Positions 47,001 through 57,487 of a stretch of 64,000 nucleotides of DNA are shown here, piece by piece. This stretch comes from Dichotomocladium elegans (taxonomy: Eukaryota > Mucoromycota > Mucoromycetes > Mucorales > Lichtheimiaceae). The DNA lies in the NCBI GenBank assembly GCA_025716815.1, contig JAIXMN010000028.1, positions 124,001 through 188,000 of the forward strand, given 5' to 3'. Numbering within the stretch: the stretch's first letter is position 1; each line of letters starts with the position of its first letter. The notes below the pieces were generated by a model. The model did not search any database and was not told the origin of the DNA. It saw nothing but the letters and a program-made list of their open reading frames with translations. The position numbers and the translations under genes are program-made.

Positions 47001-48330
47001 TCTTGGATCTGTACTGGAATGTTTTCATCTTCTTCGTCACCGTGCCGAGGTCCATAGGAGTCTTGATAACTAATTTTTCATGTATTCAATATATTTTGAT
47101 GATATTATTTCCGAGTACGGAGTCGGTACCGTCATAGTAATCTGGCGCTTCCCGTCTGCTAACTTTGTTTAAAAATGGCCCTGAGTGATCCTGCGAGATT
47201 GACAAGTCAATGTATTTCTTAGAAAATGGGGAGAAGGAGATTACCGTAAAATTTTTAAGCTCGATCAGCACTTTTTCGCAAGACTCATATAGTTCCTCCT
47301 GTCCCAGCTTGCCATCGCTTGCCTTAATTGTGCTTGAGTCTCTCTGGAGATCATTCGCACAACTACCTGCGTACGTTACCCATTTCGTTTTGTGCTGTGG
47401 TTTGAACTCGGACAGGAGATTATAGATATCTCGATCCGATAATGTGATTTTTTGGCGATTTTTCATGATACCTTGGATAAGGTACTAATATCCCATGAGA
47501 CAAACTGCCAAATACAAAAGGTCAATTATCAAAATCTTGCCTTAAGATCCATGCTGCTCTCCGCATCAAAGATCGCAAACTAGTTCTTGATTAGCCAAAT
47601 GCCTACTCCCCAAATTTGACCTTCTCGCTATCTTACCGGATGGTCGTCTTCCTGTTGTCTCTTTTCCTCCTCCGTCATTTCTACCTCCATTGTCTATTTC
47701 CTTGTTGTCAGAGAATCAAACTCTTACCTCCATGTACTACACAGGTATGACAAATACCTCTTTCTCGCGGAACTCGGTCATAGCAACATAGTCTTTCTCC
47801 AAAGTGTGAAATTCGTCCAGGAGTGGGATGGCCTCTGCATTCGCTGCTGCCGTTGGAAAAGACGGTCCATCATATGCGTATTTCTCGGTAAGACAAAAAG
47901 ATTGTATATGATTTTTTTACTCACCAATTTGAATTCCCTGAGTCTCGTCTGTTCCGTTCTTGACGTCCTTGCAGAGTGATGGTATCTCGATCAGCTGAAC
48001 CAAGTGGGCTTCCTCGTTAACTCGATCAAGATCAATCTTTACATGCTGGCAACAAGACCGATCGGAGTAGTAGAGGTGGGGGATGAGCTGTTCTGTCAAA
48101 AGAGCGCGCACACGCAAGGATGCAACAGCGCGCTTAGATAATCGCCCGTCTGGTAATGTGGCCGGTGTGGTAATAAAGGCGAGCCATCGAGTATAGGTTT
48201 TAACGGCTGTCTCAAATTGTGATGCTTCTCCCGGTGTAAGGAATCGAATATGGAGACGGTCGGCAATGGCACGCTGCGCCAAAATGAATGAGAGCTGTGG
48301 CCAAGTTGATGGAGATATTGCAATTGTCAT
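44084..48330 (-). CDS. SPT7: SPT7, SAGA complex subunit (bromodomain and histone fold)
   Basis: Eighteen exons were traced from ATG 48330 to TAG 44084, summing to 1095 codons. The SPT7-type leader has [20 protein letters not shown] and ELKNFT. The bromodomain follows: [72 protein letters not shown] long acidic middle precedes a histone fold ([56 protein letters not shown]). An Asp/Phe/Gly-rich segment and a Lys/Glu coiled tail end the protein. SPT7 scaffolds SAGA, pairing its histone fold with Taf10. Two introns are GC-AG (47485-47540, AAG|GCAAGA; 45295-45352, GAG|GCAAGT). The junctions near 44.64-44.79 kb are the weakest. Yeast Spt7 is somewhat longer. Confidence 0.9.
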
Positions 48331-48620
48331 TAACCAGTGCGTGAGAGAGGCGAAGAGGAAGTGGGGAAGGGAGGAAGGGAAGAGGCGAGCAGTTGCCCTG
48401 AATTAGGTTATCGAAATTTATTTCATGTTCCCTGTGCGAGGTACAAGCATGCACGCAAGCTGTCTACTTGCTAGATTGATGCTTTCTCGCAGCGGATATT
48501 ATCATTGGATGATCGGCTGGGGAGATATCCTAAGCGTGGTATCTGCGTTTGGCTTCAGCTAACACTGCAAGCATGCCCACTCAGACAAAAGAAGTAAATG
48601 CCTCCACATCAGGAACAATC
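48331..48620. other. Upstream region of SPT7
   Basis: Purine/pyrimidine-biased 5' flank, no gene. A frame at 48212-48454 overlaps the SPT7 first exon on the same strand and is a shadow. Confidence 0.4.
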
Positions 48621-48624
48621 ATAT

Positions 48625-49110
48625 GCTATAAACCGTTTCCCAAAATTGAGGTCTTGTCCTAGCAGTTCGGAAGTCGCAAGATCATAAAATCATTAGTCCA
48701 GAAATCTTTAGGCGTGATGATAAAGCAAACGTCGCATGCAACGCGAAGAGTAATAAAACTTGATATCGGCTTGCTATTTATTTGCATGTAATACCTTCTG
48801 TCCTTTGTAAATTGACCAATCGCACCCGTATTTGATGAGTCATGGAAGAGAGATAAAAAAGGGTACTGCACCCCTCGGTGAGGCCGCGATAGGCTGTCTT
48901 CTGTTACCCGTGCTTGTCCTTGTCGTCGTTCTTGGCGCACCATCAGTCCTTCCGCCATGGTTATCACATGCTCCACCCAGGATCTGCCCGGTGTGAGCTG
49001 GGTTGACAGACAAAGTGCAAAAGGATGTGTAATGTTTTCTGTTGACTGACGAAATGCTGTGCGTAATTTTTTTCGTATTTTGAACGACATTTTGGAGAAT
49101 AAAGCAGAAG
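48625..49110. repeat. Transposase-less derivative of the Tc1-type element (copy 3)
   Basis: The left end (CCAAAATTGAGG, GGAAGTCGCAAGATCA, CTTTAGGCGTGATGA to about 48800) matches the starts of copies 1 and 2. It is joined almost directly to the right-end block (CCCGTATTTGATGAGTCATGG at 48824, TTTTCTGTTGACTGACG at 49032, then the CGTATTTTGAACGACATTTT block). No transposase lies between, so it looks like a MITE-style internal deletion derivative. Confidence 0.6.
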
Positions 49111-50580
49111 AGATGCGCAGTAGGTTCGCGTTAGCTGATTATCCTTCTTCTGCTCTAGCTACACAACATTTCGCAAACCAGGATGTCGATTTATATGCCG
49201 TGTGGCCATCTTCACTTTGGGACAGAATTAGAATATGTTTGGTCAAATTCTACCATGCCCTACGCGAAACAAGACGAGTACCACTGTTCCAACAAATCTT
49301 ACTATTGAATGTCTGCAAAGCATTTTGATCACACAGAGCTTCTGCAACATTTCTCCTTTTCCCTTCTATACACATTCAACTTTCTGGCAAAGCAATAAAT
49401 TTCTTTACGAAGACCCACACGAACATGTTGCCGTTGCCCCTGGATGCTCTTGCACCTATGGAGTACGTTGGCGAGGAAATTTGCCCTCGTCAAGCCTCTT
49501 GCTCTCAAACAGAATATCTGCATCACACAAGTCTCAAGGATGACACTTAGCTACTCCAAACCAGGAGGATAACTCATACCGACGGCGTCATTGTTAGATT
49601 TTCATGGTATCGAGTACATCATCCATGATAGTCGGAATGAAGATAGTATAGGCCAGTGGATCACTATGGTCCTGAAAGACGGCCATGTTGTATAGTAACA
49701 AGGAAAAGTCTTCGTCTGGTAGCCTTCAGAACCTTCGCTACGTATCTAGAATAGCCTCAAGTCCATATAGAGAAGGCCAAAAAGTAATCACAGAGCGGGG
49801 AATCGACTCAGCTTAGTTGGTATTGAACACGATACCTCGCTATCAAAAGCCAAAAGTCTATACTTATCAAGACTTTCTACTGAAGTACCACTGCGAAAAT
49901 CACCTGAATTTACAGTTTGATGTCTTCCCGCATCTTAAAGAAGGGAACTAGCTGATGAAAAGCTTGCCGACTCCCTGAGGAGAAGATCAGCAGTACGATC
50001 GCCTTCGCAACGAGAAACAGATTTACATTACATACCAGATACCGTAGGCCTATTTGTGGTGCAAGTTTCCGACGACAGGTGAAGAAAAATAATTGCGGTG
50101 TATATCCGATCGATGAGGACAAGAGCAGCAAGTGCTGTTCTATATGTAAACTCTAGAATCTTCCTGTTTAAATGGTACCTAATCCACAACAATAAAATTG
50201 TATAACAGGTATGGGCGAGGTTGCAGAAACGGGATCTGGCAAGAAGCCGTAATATGTATGATATTTTCCAAGTGTCCGATAGAATATTGCAGAGACGGGA
50301 TATTGCACAAAACGTTTATAGCTGGCGAAGACCTCGATGGCCAGGTAAACTGATATCTCTACGTTATGTTTGTAAAAATTGAAAGACTAGACATAGGGAA
50401 TATGATCTCCAGAGCAAGAGGTAAACAACTTGGGCCAGCGTCTACATGTTATGATCATTCACTGAGAGAAACACAGGGCAAGTACTGCCCTGCGGAAAGA
50501 CAGACAAACCTGGGTCAAAATGCGGAGTGTAACAAGCCGGAGGGAAGAGGAGTAGGATGGGGAGCGTTCTTGCTAAAAGT
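49111..50580. other. Degenerate repeat-like stretch
   Basis: Broken + frames; one contains CSQTEYLHHTSLKDD near 49500, similar to the HTEYLRS segment of the Tc1-type element, hinting at a further old fragment. No gene could be assembled. Confidence 0.3.
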
Positions 50581-50687
50581 CCGCTATAAAAGCCGTAAGC
50601 GAGTGATTATTGATAGACCCTCTTCCACCAACTACAGGTAACCAGCCATGCCACAAATCGGATGCATCCATCCGCTCATCCAACCAA

Positions 50688-50708
50688 CCATCCATCCATC
50701 CATCCATC
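50688..50708. repeat. (CATC)n microsatellite in the RPL31 5' region
   Basis: Five tandem CATC units just upstream of the RPL31 start, within the likely 5' UTR. A CTATAAAAG at 50582-50590 is a candidate TATA box about 150 bp before the ATG. Confidence 0.7.
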
Positions 50709-50735
50709 TCACAATCTTATCTGATTACAGTAGCA

Positions 50736-51170
50736 ATGGCCCCCAAGAACACCCAGAAGCGTTCGACCCTTGCTGACGTTGTCACCCGCGAGTACACCAT
50801 CCACTTGCACAAGCTGGTCCACGGCCGCTCGTTTAAGAAGACCACTCCCCATGCTGTGAAGGCCATTAAGCAGTTCGCCACCAAGGCCATGGGTACTGAG
50901 GATGTCCGCGTCGATCCCTCCCTCAACAAGGCCCTCTGGGCCCGCGGTGTGCGCAATGTGCCCCACCGCATCCGCGTCCGCATCGCCCGCAAGCGCAACG
51001 ACGACGAGGATGCCAAGCATAAGCTCTACTCTTTCGTCACCTTCGTCCCCACCACCAACAACGGCAAGGGTAAGTGGATAGCATATGCTACAGAATTCTC
51101 GAATCGGTCACGATATCTAATGCGTATGCCGCGAATAGGTTTGGAGACCACTGTTGTCGACGATGAGTAA
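50736..51170 (+). CDS. RPL31: 60S ribosomal protein L31 (eL31)
   Basis: Two exons (50736-51069, 51139-51170) give 121 aa. The sequence is clearly eL31: [72 protein letters not shown] and a [10 protein letters not shown] end. It is a protein of the large cytosolic subunit near the tunnel exit. Codon use is strongly biased to C-ending codons, unlike its neighbours, as expected for a highly expressed gene. The 69-nt intron is near the 3' end. The ATG follows CAGTAGCA and starts MAPKNTQ. Confidence 0.97.
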   Translation: MAPKNTQKRSTLADVVTREYTIHLHKLVHGRSFKKTTPHAVKAIKQFATKAMGTEDVRVDPSLNKALWARGVRNVPHRIRVRIARKRNDDEDAKHKLYSFVTFVPTTNNGKGKWIAYATEFSNRSRYLMRMPRIGLETTVVDDE

Positions 51171-51601
51171 ATATTTTGTTGATGTTCGATCTCAAACTTC
51201 AATAAACTACTTTTCGCTCGCCTAAGAGAACGAAGTTTTCATTTTGTGTTGGGATATTTTTCGGGGTGGTAGTGGGGTGAAGATGGACATTTGAACATTA
51301 CTCAGGATAAGACGTATATGGTTTTGACCCGATATGGATATGGCATAAGGATGATGCGAAGTTAAGAATGACAACCATCCTCACGGCCTGTGCTTTTTCG
51401 ACGCTTAATCCGGGAGGACATGTTCAGGAAGCTCGGCATGACCAGATTTGGGTGCTTATTTAATTTGGCAATGTTCTTCTGCAGTCACGGCTTTGTTGAG
51501 AGGGGGGAAGAAAAATAGAGGGCTCACGGGTTGTCAGCTCTGCCAGCCACCTCCGCCGAACCTCTTTCGTAGTCTCTCCTTCTCTTTCCCATTTCTGGAC
51601 A
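51171..51601. other. Intergenic, no gene seen
   Basis: Tandem spacer between RPL31 and the mitochondrial L24 gene. No repeat or RNA gene recognised. Confidence 0.5.
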
Positions 51602-52472
51602 ATGCATCGTCTTAAAGCCTCGGGTCTTTCGTCTCGCCACGTCTCCTTGCCAAAGTGGGTTAATCCCAAGGATAAAATTACCCAATGGAACATAGTCAGG
51701 GGCGACAAGGTGCGTGCTTCCGCTAACACAAATACGAAAAAAAATTCTACCGGCGTAGTTAATTGTATTAACCCCACGATGCTGTTCATAAGGTCGCCAT
51801 TATTGCGGGCAAGGATAAAGATACGATTGGCGAAATCAAATCGGTTAATCGACAGACAAACACAGTGATTGTTGAAGGCAAAAAGTTGGTACGTAAACTG
51901 ACAGCAGCGGTGTTATTTTTTCTGTTTTTTTTGACATGGACCGACATAAAAACAAAACGGAAATGACAGGCAAAGAAACACATTCCGATGCAACCCGGTG
52001 CACCAGAGGGTATTATGAGAAAAGAAATGCCCATTCACTATTCCAACGTGATGTTGTTGCATCCCGATACACAGTATGTACCTTATATTTTTGCTTGGCC
52101 ATGGTGATAGACTGTGCGAGGTAATTGACCGTTATACAGAGTGCCAACCCGAATTGAACGCCGACAGGTGGAGAAGACTTTGGACGATGGCAGGATTGTG
52201 AAGCGGTGGGCGCGCTTTGTTCACGGTACCGATGTAGAGATCCCAAAGCCCGCCATTAAGTATGATGACAGAAGTGGAGGTAAGTGAAAGATAGCAATCT
52301 AGTGGTCTACAAATGCCGGCGGGCTTACCTCGTGCTTTCTACAGAGGAGAAGTTCTCAACATCTCCTGAAGATGCCTTGAAGGTCACGTTCACTAATGTT
52401 TCTGCCGATGCTCCCCCTGTGCCCGAAGATCTTCTTCGAGAGTTGCGAAACCCGTACAAGCGCCGTGCATAA
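51602..52472 (+). CDS. Mitochondrial large-subunit ribosomal protein uL24m (KOW motif)
   Basis: Five exons (51602-51709, 51793-51888, 51970-52073, 52140-52279, 52345-52472) sum to 192 codons, 191 aa. After a short basic N-terminus come WNIVRGDKVAIIAGKDKDTI and GEIKSVNRQTNTVIVEGKKL, the KOW core of L24. KKHIPMQPGAPEGIMRKEMP and IHYSNVMLLHPDTQVPTRIE are typical of mitochondrial L24. Fungal MRPL40-type proteins are longer, so a yeast name is not assigned. It binds early-assembling 21S rRNA in mitochondria. All junctions are canonical and in phase. Confidence 0.9.
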
Positions 52473-52780
52473 ATCTTCTCCACCCATTCACACATCGACA
52501 AACATACACTTTTATTTATCACGCTTTTCATCACTCGGCCTTCTTGGCTGGTCAATGTTCCTATACTACGGTAAATTAAATTTCGACAACTCGTGTACAG
52601 ATTTTTGTTTTTGGCTTCATCCTCCTTCGTATCGCGGATAGCATCGTGAAAGCATTCTTATAAACCGATTCGCACTGTAGCTTCAATCAAGTAGACTTAC
52701 CTTCAACTCGTCACGGGGAGTTTCACATTTGTGCTAATAAAATCATTGTGCGCATGAGCGAATGTTAATATGATAGTTTA
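52473..52780. other. 3' flank of uL24m, no gene seen
   Basis: No motif recognised. The boundary to the Harbinger relic is not sharp. Confidence 0.4.
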
Positions 52781-52789
52781 TTCTTAGAA

Positions 52790-54250
52790 TTCGTATAAAT
52801 GCTTCACCAGATCGTCACAAAGCTGCAGACGAGTATGATGGTTGCGCAGTTCCTGGGAGGCATGTGGGCGCTGTCGATATCTCGACTCTGTGGTCGAGAG
52901 ACACAGCGACATCCACGCTTATGCCTTCACCATATTACCAGCATCATCTCTCTGATCTTGCACAACGTAAACTGTGGATGATCACACATGTCTTCGTGAT
53001 ATCCGAGACAACAACTTATTGTAGCTATACTTTAGAGCAGAGATCGCATGACCGTCTTAGTAGTTCAGGACCCCCATTTAGCAATTTCTTTTAGGGAAGC
53101 TGCTCATAGTACAATAAAGAATACTTTTATCCACTCTCACTTACTTCCGCTTGTGATAAAGCAACCCCTTGTAAAAAAAATTCTCGTTGTCCGGCAAAGC
53201 ACGACTAGAAAACTCCAGACATCGCTTGAGATCATGCCTTGTTGTTCGCTGAGCCTCGAAAAACATCTACATTAATAAGAATATGTATGCTGTCGAACAT
53301 AGTGTTTTATTGTATAATTGGGATATGTACCATCCGCAAGATAGCGGCCCGTACTGCATTGATAATTAGTGACCGTGAAGCCCGCAGGGGACTACTATAT
53401 ACCTTGCGGACGCTCGATGAACACCGTGGAACGGTCACACACCTTGATGCCAGATCTGCAGGTGGCGGACAAATGTTCCTTTTGCGCTAATTGCCACTAC
53501 CGTGCTAAGGCTGAACTCTTCCAAGTCCAGTGCAAGCAAGCAATAGGTCCTAGCATGCCCGGGAATTTACGCTTCTCTTCAATCGCCGTTAGGCGTTTAA
53601 CATCCTGCTCGTTCGGATGCCTTCAGTCCTAGACCTCGTGAACCGCATTTCCTGCGCGGCACAAGTTCTTCAAGGATTCTCGAGTGGTGTTCTCTCCAAT
53701 TCGGACGTACTCATCCAGTGCATCCGCAGAGAAGGCATGCTTAAGCTCGTATACAGCGGCAAAGGCTTTTTGCATCCCCTATAAGCCAGACCGAAGAGCG
53801 GCGCCCAGCTTCGGACGATGAATCATGCCAATGGTACGCAAAAGAGGCTGCTGGTTCACTCGAACGCGGCATAGGAACTCCCCTTTACCATGACCCTTCT
53901 GCAAAAGAATCCTGAATAAGGTGTCTATAAACCTCATCACGATGCCTATTGACGGTATGGTGCTTCAAGACCGAACCAACATTACGAAATTGTTGCTCGA
54001 CCATATTTTCTTCAGCATCAAGTTGAAGCATGCACTGTGAAGAACTAGTTTGCATGAACAACATGTCCGACAATAGCCACTACCCGTCTTCGAGAAGAAA
54101 AGCCTACTCTTAGCACAACCGTTGTCAAATTCGGCAATTGGCAAGGGACGCAAGAATGATAGCGGGGATGATATCGATGAGAACAGCACCTTAAATTTCA
54201 AAAGTCGAAGATTGTGAATCCATGATAAAATTTGCAATAAACACAATACC
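52790..54250 (-). pseudogene. Decayed PIF/Harbinger DDE transposase
   Basis: The minus strand reads, with several stops, HRPKLGAALRSGL, then AFSADALDEYVRIGENTTRE and SLKNLCRA, RHPNEQDVKRLTAIEEKRKF, and PGMLGPIACLHWTW. This is the PIF/Harbinger transposase pattern as I know it from plants and fungi (DEYxRIGExTxxESLxxFC; FPGMLGSIDCMHWxWKNCP). The catalytic Asp expected in GSID is Ala here. Broken segments further downstream (YLADGTYPNY type) continue the same protein. It cannot be functional. Confidence 0.7.
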
Positions 54251-54429
54251 AAGAACCAGCCTGTGTTTACATCTCATCTGTTGAAAATGTCACAGAGATA
54301 CAAGCTGGAGGATATGTGGAAAGGAAATGGTCATCAGCTCACGTCTAAAAGACTCGAATCCTGCACCCTTGGTTTCTATAATGTCGTTTAATCCACATCC
54401 TCATGTCATGTCCGACACTGAATCGCTTG

Positions 54430-54790
54430 CTGAACCTCCCCAAGCCAATCCATAAACAAAGGCCGAAACATCGTTAAAGACGAGGATGATCAACTCTGCA
54501 AATCCTGGATCTGCGTCTCGGAAGATCTAGTGGATTTGATAGAGACAAAAAAAGTGAGGTGCTCTTACCATGAGAATTTTCAGCAGTACTGAATCCAAGT
54601 TTCTGCGGATTCGTTGCTCAGCAAGGGGACGAACTATACCGAGAGCGGAAGCAGCACAATGATTTCGACATTGTCTGCTTCGATAACTTCATCCTTCCTG
54701 ACACCATTTCCCAGAAGATTATCGCGCTGCTAAGGGAAAACTTTCGTTGTCTTTCGAACGCATACCAACCTGACGATTAAACCTTCTGTA
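54430..54790 (+). pseudogene. Myb/SANT-like accessory gene of the Harbinger element (relic)
   Basis: The + strand gives NIVKDEDDQLCKSWICVSED then, after a break, GDELYRERKQHNDFDIVCFD. The first block matches the Myb/SANT-like domain (xEDELLCKSWxxVSED) that PIF/Harbinger elements encode as a second, DNA-binding protein. It lies divergently, about 200 bp from the transposase start, the typical layout. A stop after ENFQQY shows decay. Confidence 0.5.
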
Positions 54791-55747
54791 TGTTACGTAT
54801 CTTGATCTTTTGGATTATTTTCCCATCCATGTCTTATGGGTGATCAAAGAAAAAATACAAAGGCAACAATTGGGTACGAGTTATCTGGTTTCAACTTAAC
54901 AGAGTACAGCCATTGATTATCTGAGAAGAGAAGACACGGAAACCATCCTGTTTCTATTGTAAAGATAGTCTGCGTCATATCATTGAAGGCGGGTAACCTA
55001 CAGTGTCTGATTCTTTGAACCACGACGTGGACGAGGGAAGTGTATATCCGCGTTATGGATCTTTCAGTAGAACATATGGGGTTACCCCTATGTGTGCGAT
55101 AACCATGGCGAAAGATTGGTGGTGCGCCAGGAGCAGCGCCAGGAGCAAGAACCGGCAACACCAAAAGCAGCGGCAAGAGCATTCAGACACAACGGCTGGG
55201 CCATACTAGGGGCACAATGGCTGACACGAAGCAAGCGGTAGTTGGATGCGTCGGTGATGACGCCTGAGTCTTGAAGGCGGACCAGCGGCAGTTATGCCGG
55301 GTGAGCGCCGGGGGGGGACGCAAGCAAACAACACCTCAGGGTGCGATCGACGGCGGAGCGACGACAGGGACAAGCACAGGTAATGAGAGACAGCCAAATC
55401 GTGGCCTCATCGATGGGAGCTGTATCCTTCTTTATTTCTCTTCCATGACTCATTAAGCGCGGGTGCATTGGTCAATCTACAAAGGACAGATAGATTCGAA
55501 TAAAAAGCAAGTCGATATCAAGTTTTATCATTTTTCGCATCGCATGCGACATTTGCTTTATTATCATGCCTAAAGATCTCTGGGCAAGACCCGACTTTTG
55601 TTTTCGTGATCGGCATTCTTGTCCTGATGATCCGATGCAATTTTGCAAACGGTTTATATACCTTTTATCATGCGGGGTTTTCCCGCTCTTCAGCATCAAA
55701 ATAAGGCTCCGCCAAAAGAAACCCTATTTAAGACGAGTTGGCTCATC
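54791..55747. other. Unassigned stretch upstream of PPCS
   Basis: Contains Gln/Ala-rich + frames around 55090-55210 and Gly/Thr-rich frames to 55456 with no family match. It may be the right end of the Harbinger element plus the PPCS promoter. Confidence 0.3.
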
Positions 55748-57097
55748 ATGAACAAGGACGTTATTTCTGATTACCTCATGTCGGCGTCTGGTGCAGAACA
55801 AATTCTTGATAACGGCCAAGGCGTTATTGACCCTGATGTCTACTTCCGTACCAATAAGCCCCCTGCTAATCTTGCCCAATTCGAAGCTGAGCTCTCCGCA
55901 TTTGTCAGTTTTCACCAACGGGCCGGAACCCGTGTAGTGTTGATCAGTGTGAGTAACATGTATGATTTATATTCGCCGCATGGCACGTCTCACCCCACAC
56001 CATTCGCTGTAATCCATTAGAGTGGTGGCACTACGGTGCCTCTAGAGAATCAGACAGTTCGGTTTATCGACAACTTCAGCGCAGGCACGCGCGGAGCAGC
56101 ATCCGCCGAGTACTTCTTAGAAGCAGGCTACGCAGTAGTGTTTCTTCACCGCCAATTCAGCCTACAGCCTTTTCACCGGCACTATACACACAATCCCACG
56201 CGCAATTTTCTAGATTACATGGTGCTCAACGCGGACGGGTCCGTGTCAGGTAAATAAAACAGGATGTGCGTGTGTGCGGGAATGAGCATCGATCTCTTGT
56301 TACACATGCACACATTGACAGTTGGAAACTCGTCTCAGTGGATTCGGCCACTGCGCCCGACATATACAAAAACACCAGCAAATACCGCAGGTCCAAGGAT
56401 GAGAACAGGCTTCTACTTGCCGAGTTCGTGACGCTCTCTGATTACCTGTTTAAACTTCAGAGCGGCTCACTGATTTTGGCGCGTCTTGGTAATAAGGCCA
56501 TGTATTATCTCGCCGCCGCTGTGAGCGACTTTTTCATCCCTTCGCAGAAAATGGCAAGTGTTTGAGAGATACGCAGACGCAAATCATCGGTAGATGGCTC
56601 ATGTTGTATTACTGTGTCCATTGCGATCGACGTCAATGATTAGGCGGAACACAAGATCCAGTCGCGCAAGGGCGCACTGACACTTTCATTGGATCAGGTT
56701 CCAAAATTCTTGAAGCCATTGGTGTCTAATTGGGCACAAAGCGGGTTCATTGTTTCCTTTAAGGTAATCGAAAGGCACGTGGATCGCCAAGGCAAACTTT
56801 TCTCTTTTTGACATGTAAAAAAATGTATAGCTCGAAACGGACACATCATTGCTGGTTCCTAAAGCTCGCCAAGCTCTCAATCTATATGGCCATCAGGTTG
56901 TCATTGGGAATATGCTCAAGACCCGTAAACAGAGGGTGACCATGATCACGAAGAATGCCGAGAAAGATCTCTCTTTAACGTCCGACGAAATCGACAAAGG
57001 CATCGAGATCGAGAGCAAGATCATCCCAGACCTTGTACATATTCATGATCGATGGATTGAAAAGGGCGTCACTGACGGTCCTCATCTCCACCAATAA
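55748..57097 (+). CDS. CAB2: Phosphopantothenate-cysteine ligase (coenzyme A synthesis)
   Basis: Five exons (55748-55948, 56021-56249, 56339-56553, 56644-56763, 56831-57097) give 343 aa. [20 protein letters not shown] with [20 protein letters not shown] is the nucleotide-binding DFP start. [33 protein letters not shown] and PKFL are the eukaryotic PPCS signature, followed by FIVSFKLETD. It joins 4'-phosphopantothenate to cysteine using a nucleotide triphosphate, the second step of CoA synthesis. Intron 3 (56554-56643) is GC-AG (ATG|GCAAGT); splicing there joins M to AEHKIQS. Exon 3's acceptor (CTCAG|TGGATT) was chosen for phase; an alternative a few bases upstream breaks the frame. Confidence 0.93.
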
Positions 57098-57115
57098 AAC
57101 CGTATATAAGAGCTA

Positions 57116-57116
57116 G

Positions 57117-57149
<33 letters not shown>

Positions 57150-57151
57150 TG
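57116..57151. repeat. (CT)n(GT)n microsatellite
   Basis: Alternating CT then GT dinucleotides directly after the PPCS stop codon, in its likely 3' UTR. Confidence 0.95.
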
Positions 57152-57487
57152 CATCTGTCCGTCTCACCTAATCCATAGTCATGGTTATTGCGCGGTCCCG
57201 AAACCAACGGGAAACCAACGGAGGAGAGAGAAAATTCATTTACAGTGAAATCAACAAACAATTACCCCAAGCAGTCAGAAAAGAGTTATGTACTAGAAGG
57301 CAATGCAAAGAAAAACGAAAAACAAAAGGAAATAAAAAGAGGCGATAGGAGGAAGAGAGAAGGGGAGCGGTAGACATGAAAGTAGGTGAGGGGCAGGCAG
57401 GAAGCCAAGCGTACAGGTGGACAGATGGGCGAGTGATCGAAAAGAGAGATAAAGAGAGAGCGAGAATAATTAATAGCTAATAAGTAT
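57152..57487. other. Convergent intergenic region, A/G-rich
   Basis: Purine-rich (GAAAAA/AGAGAG) on the + strand between the PPCS and CCR4 3' ends. The apparent frames are compositional. Confidence 0.5.

Noticed and set aside
57188..57373. Lys/Glu-rich + frame after PPCS
   Set aside because: It is purine-rich 3' flanking DNA, with no start context or similarity.
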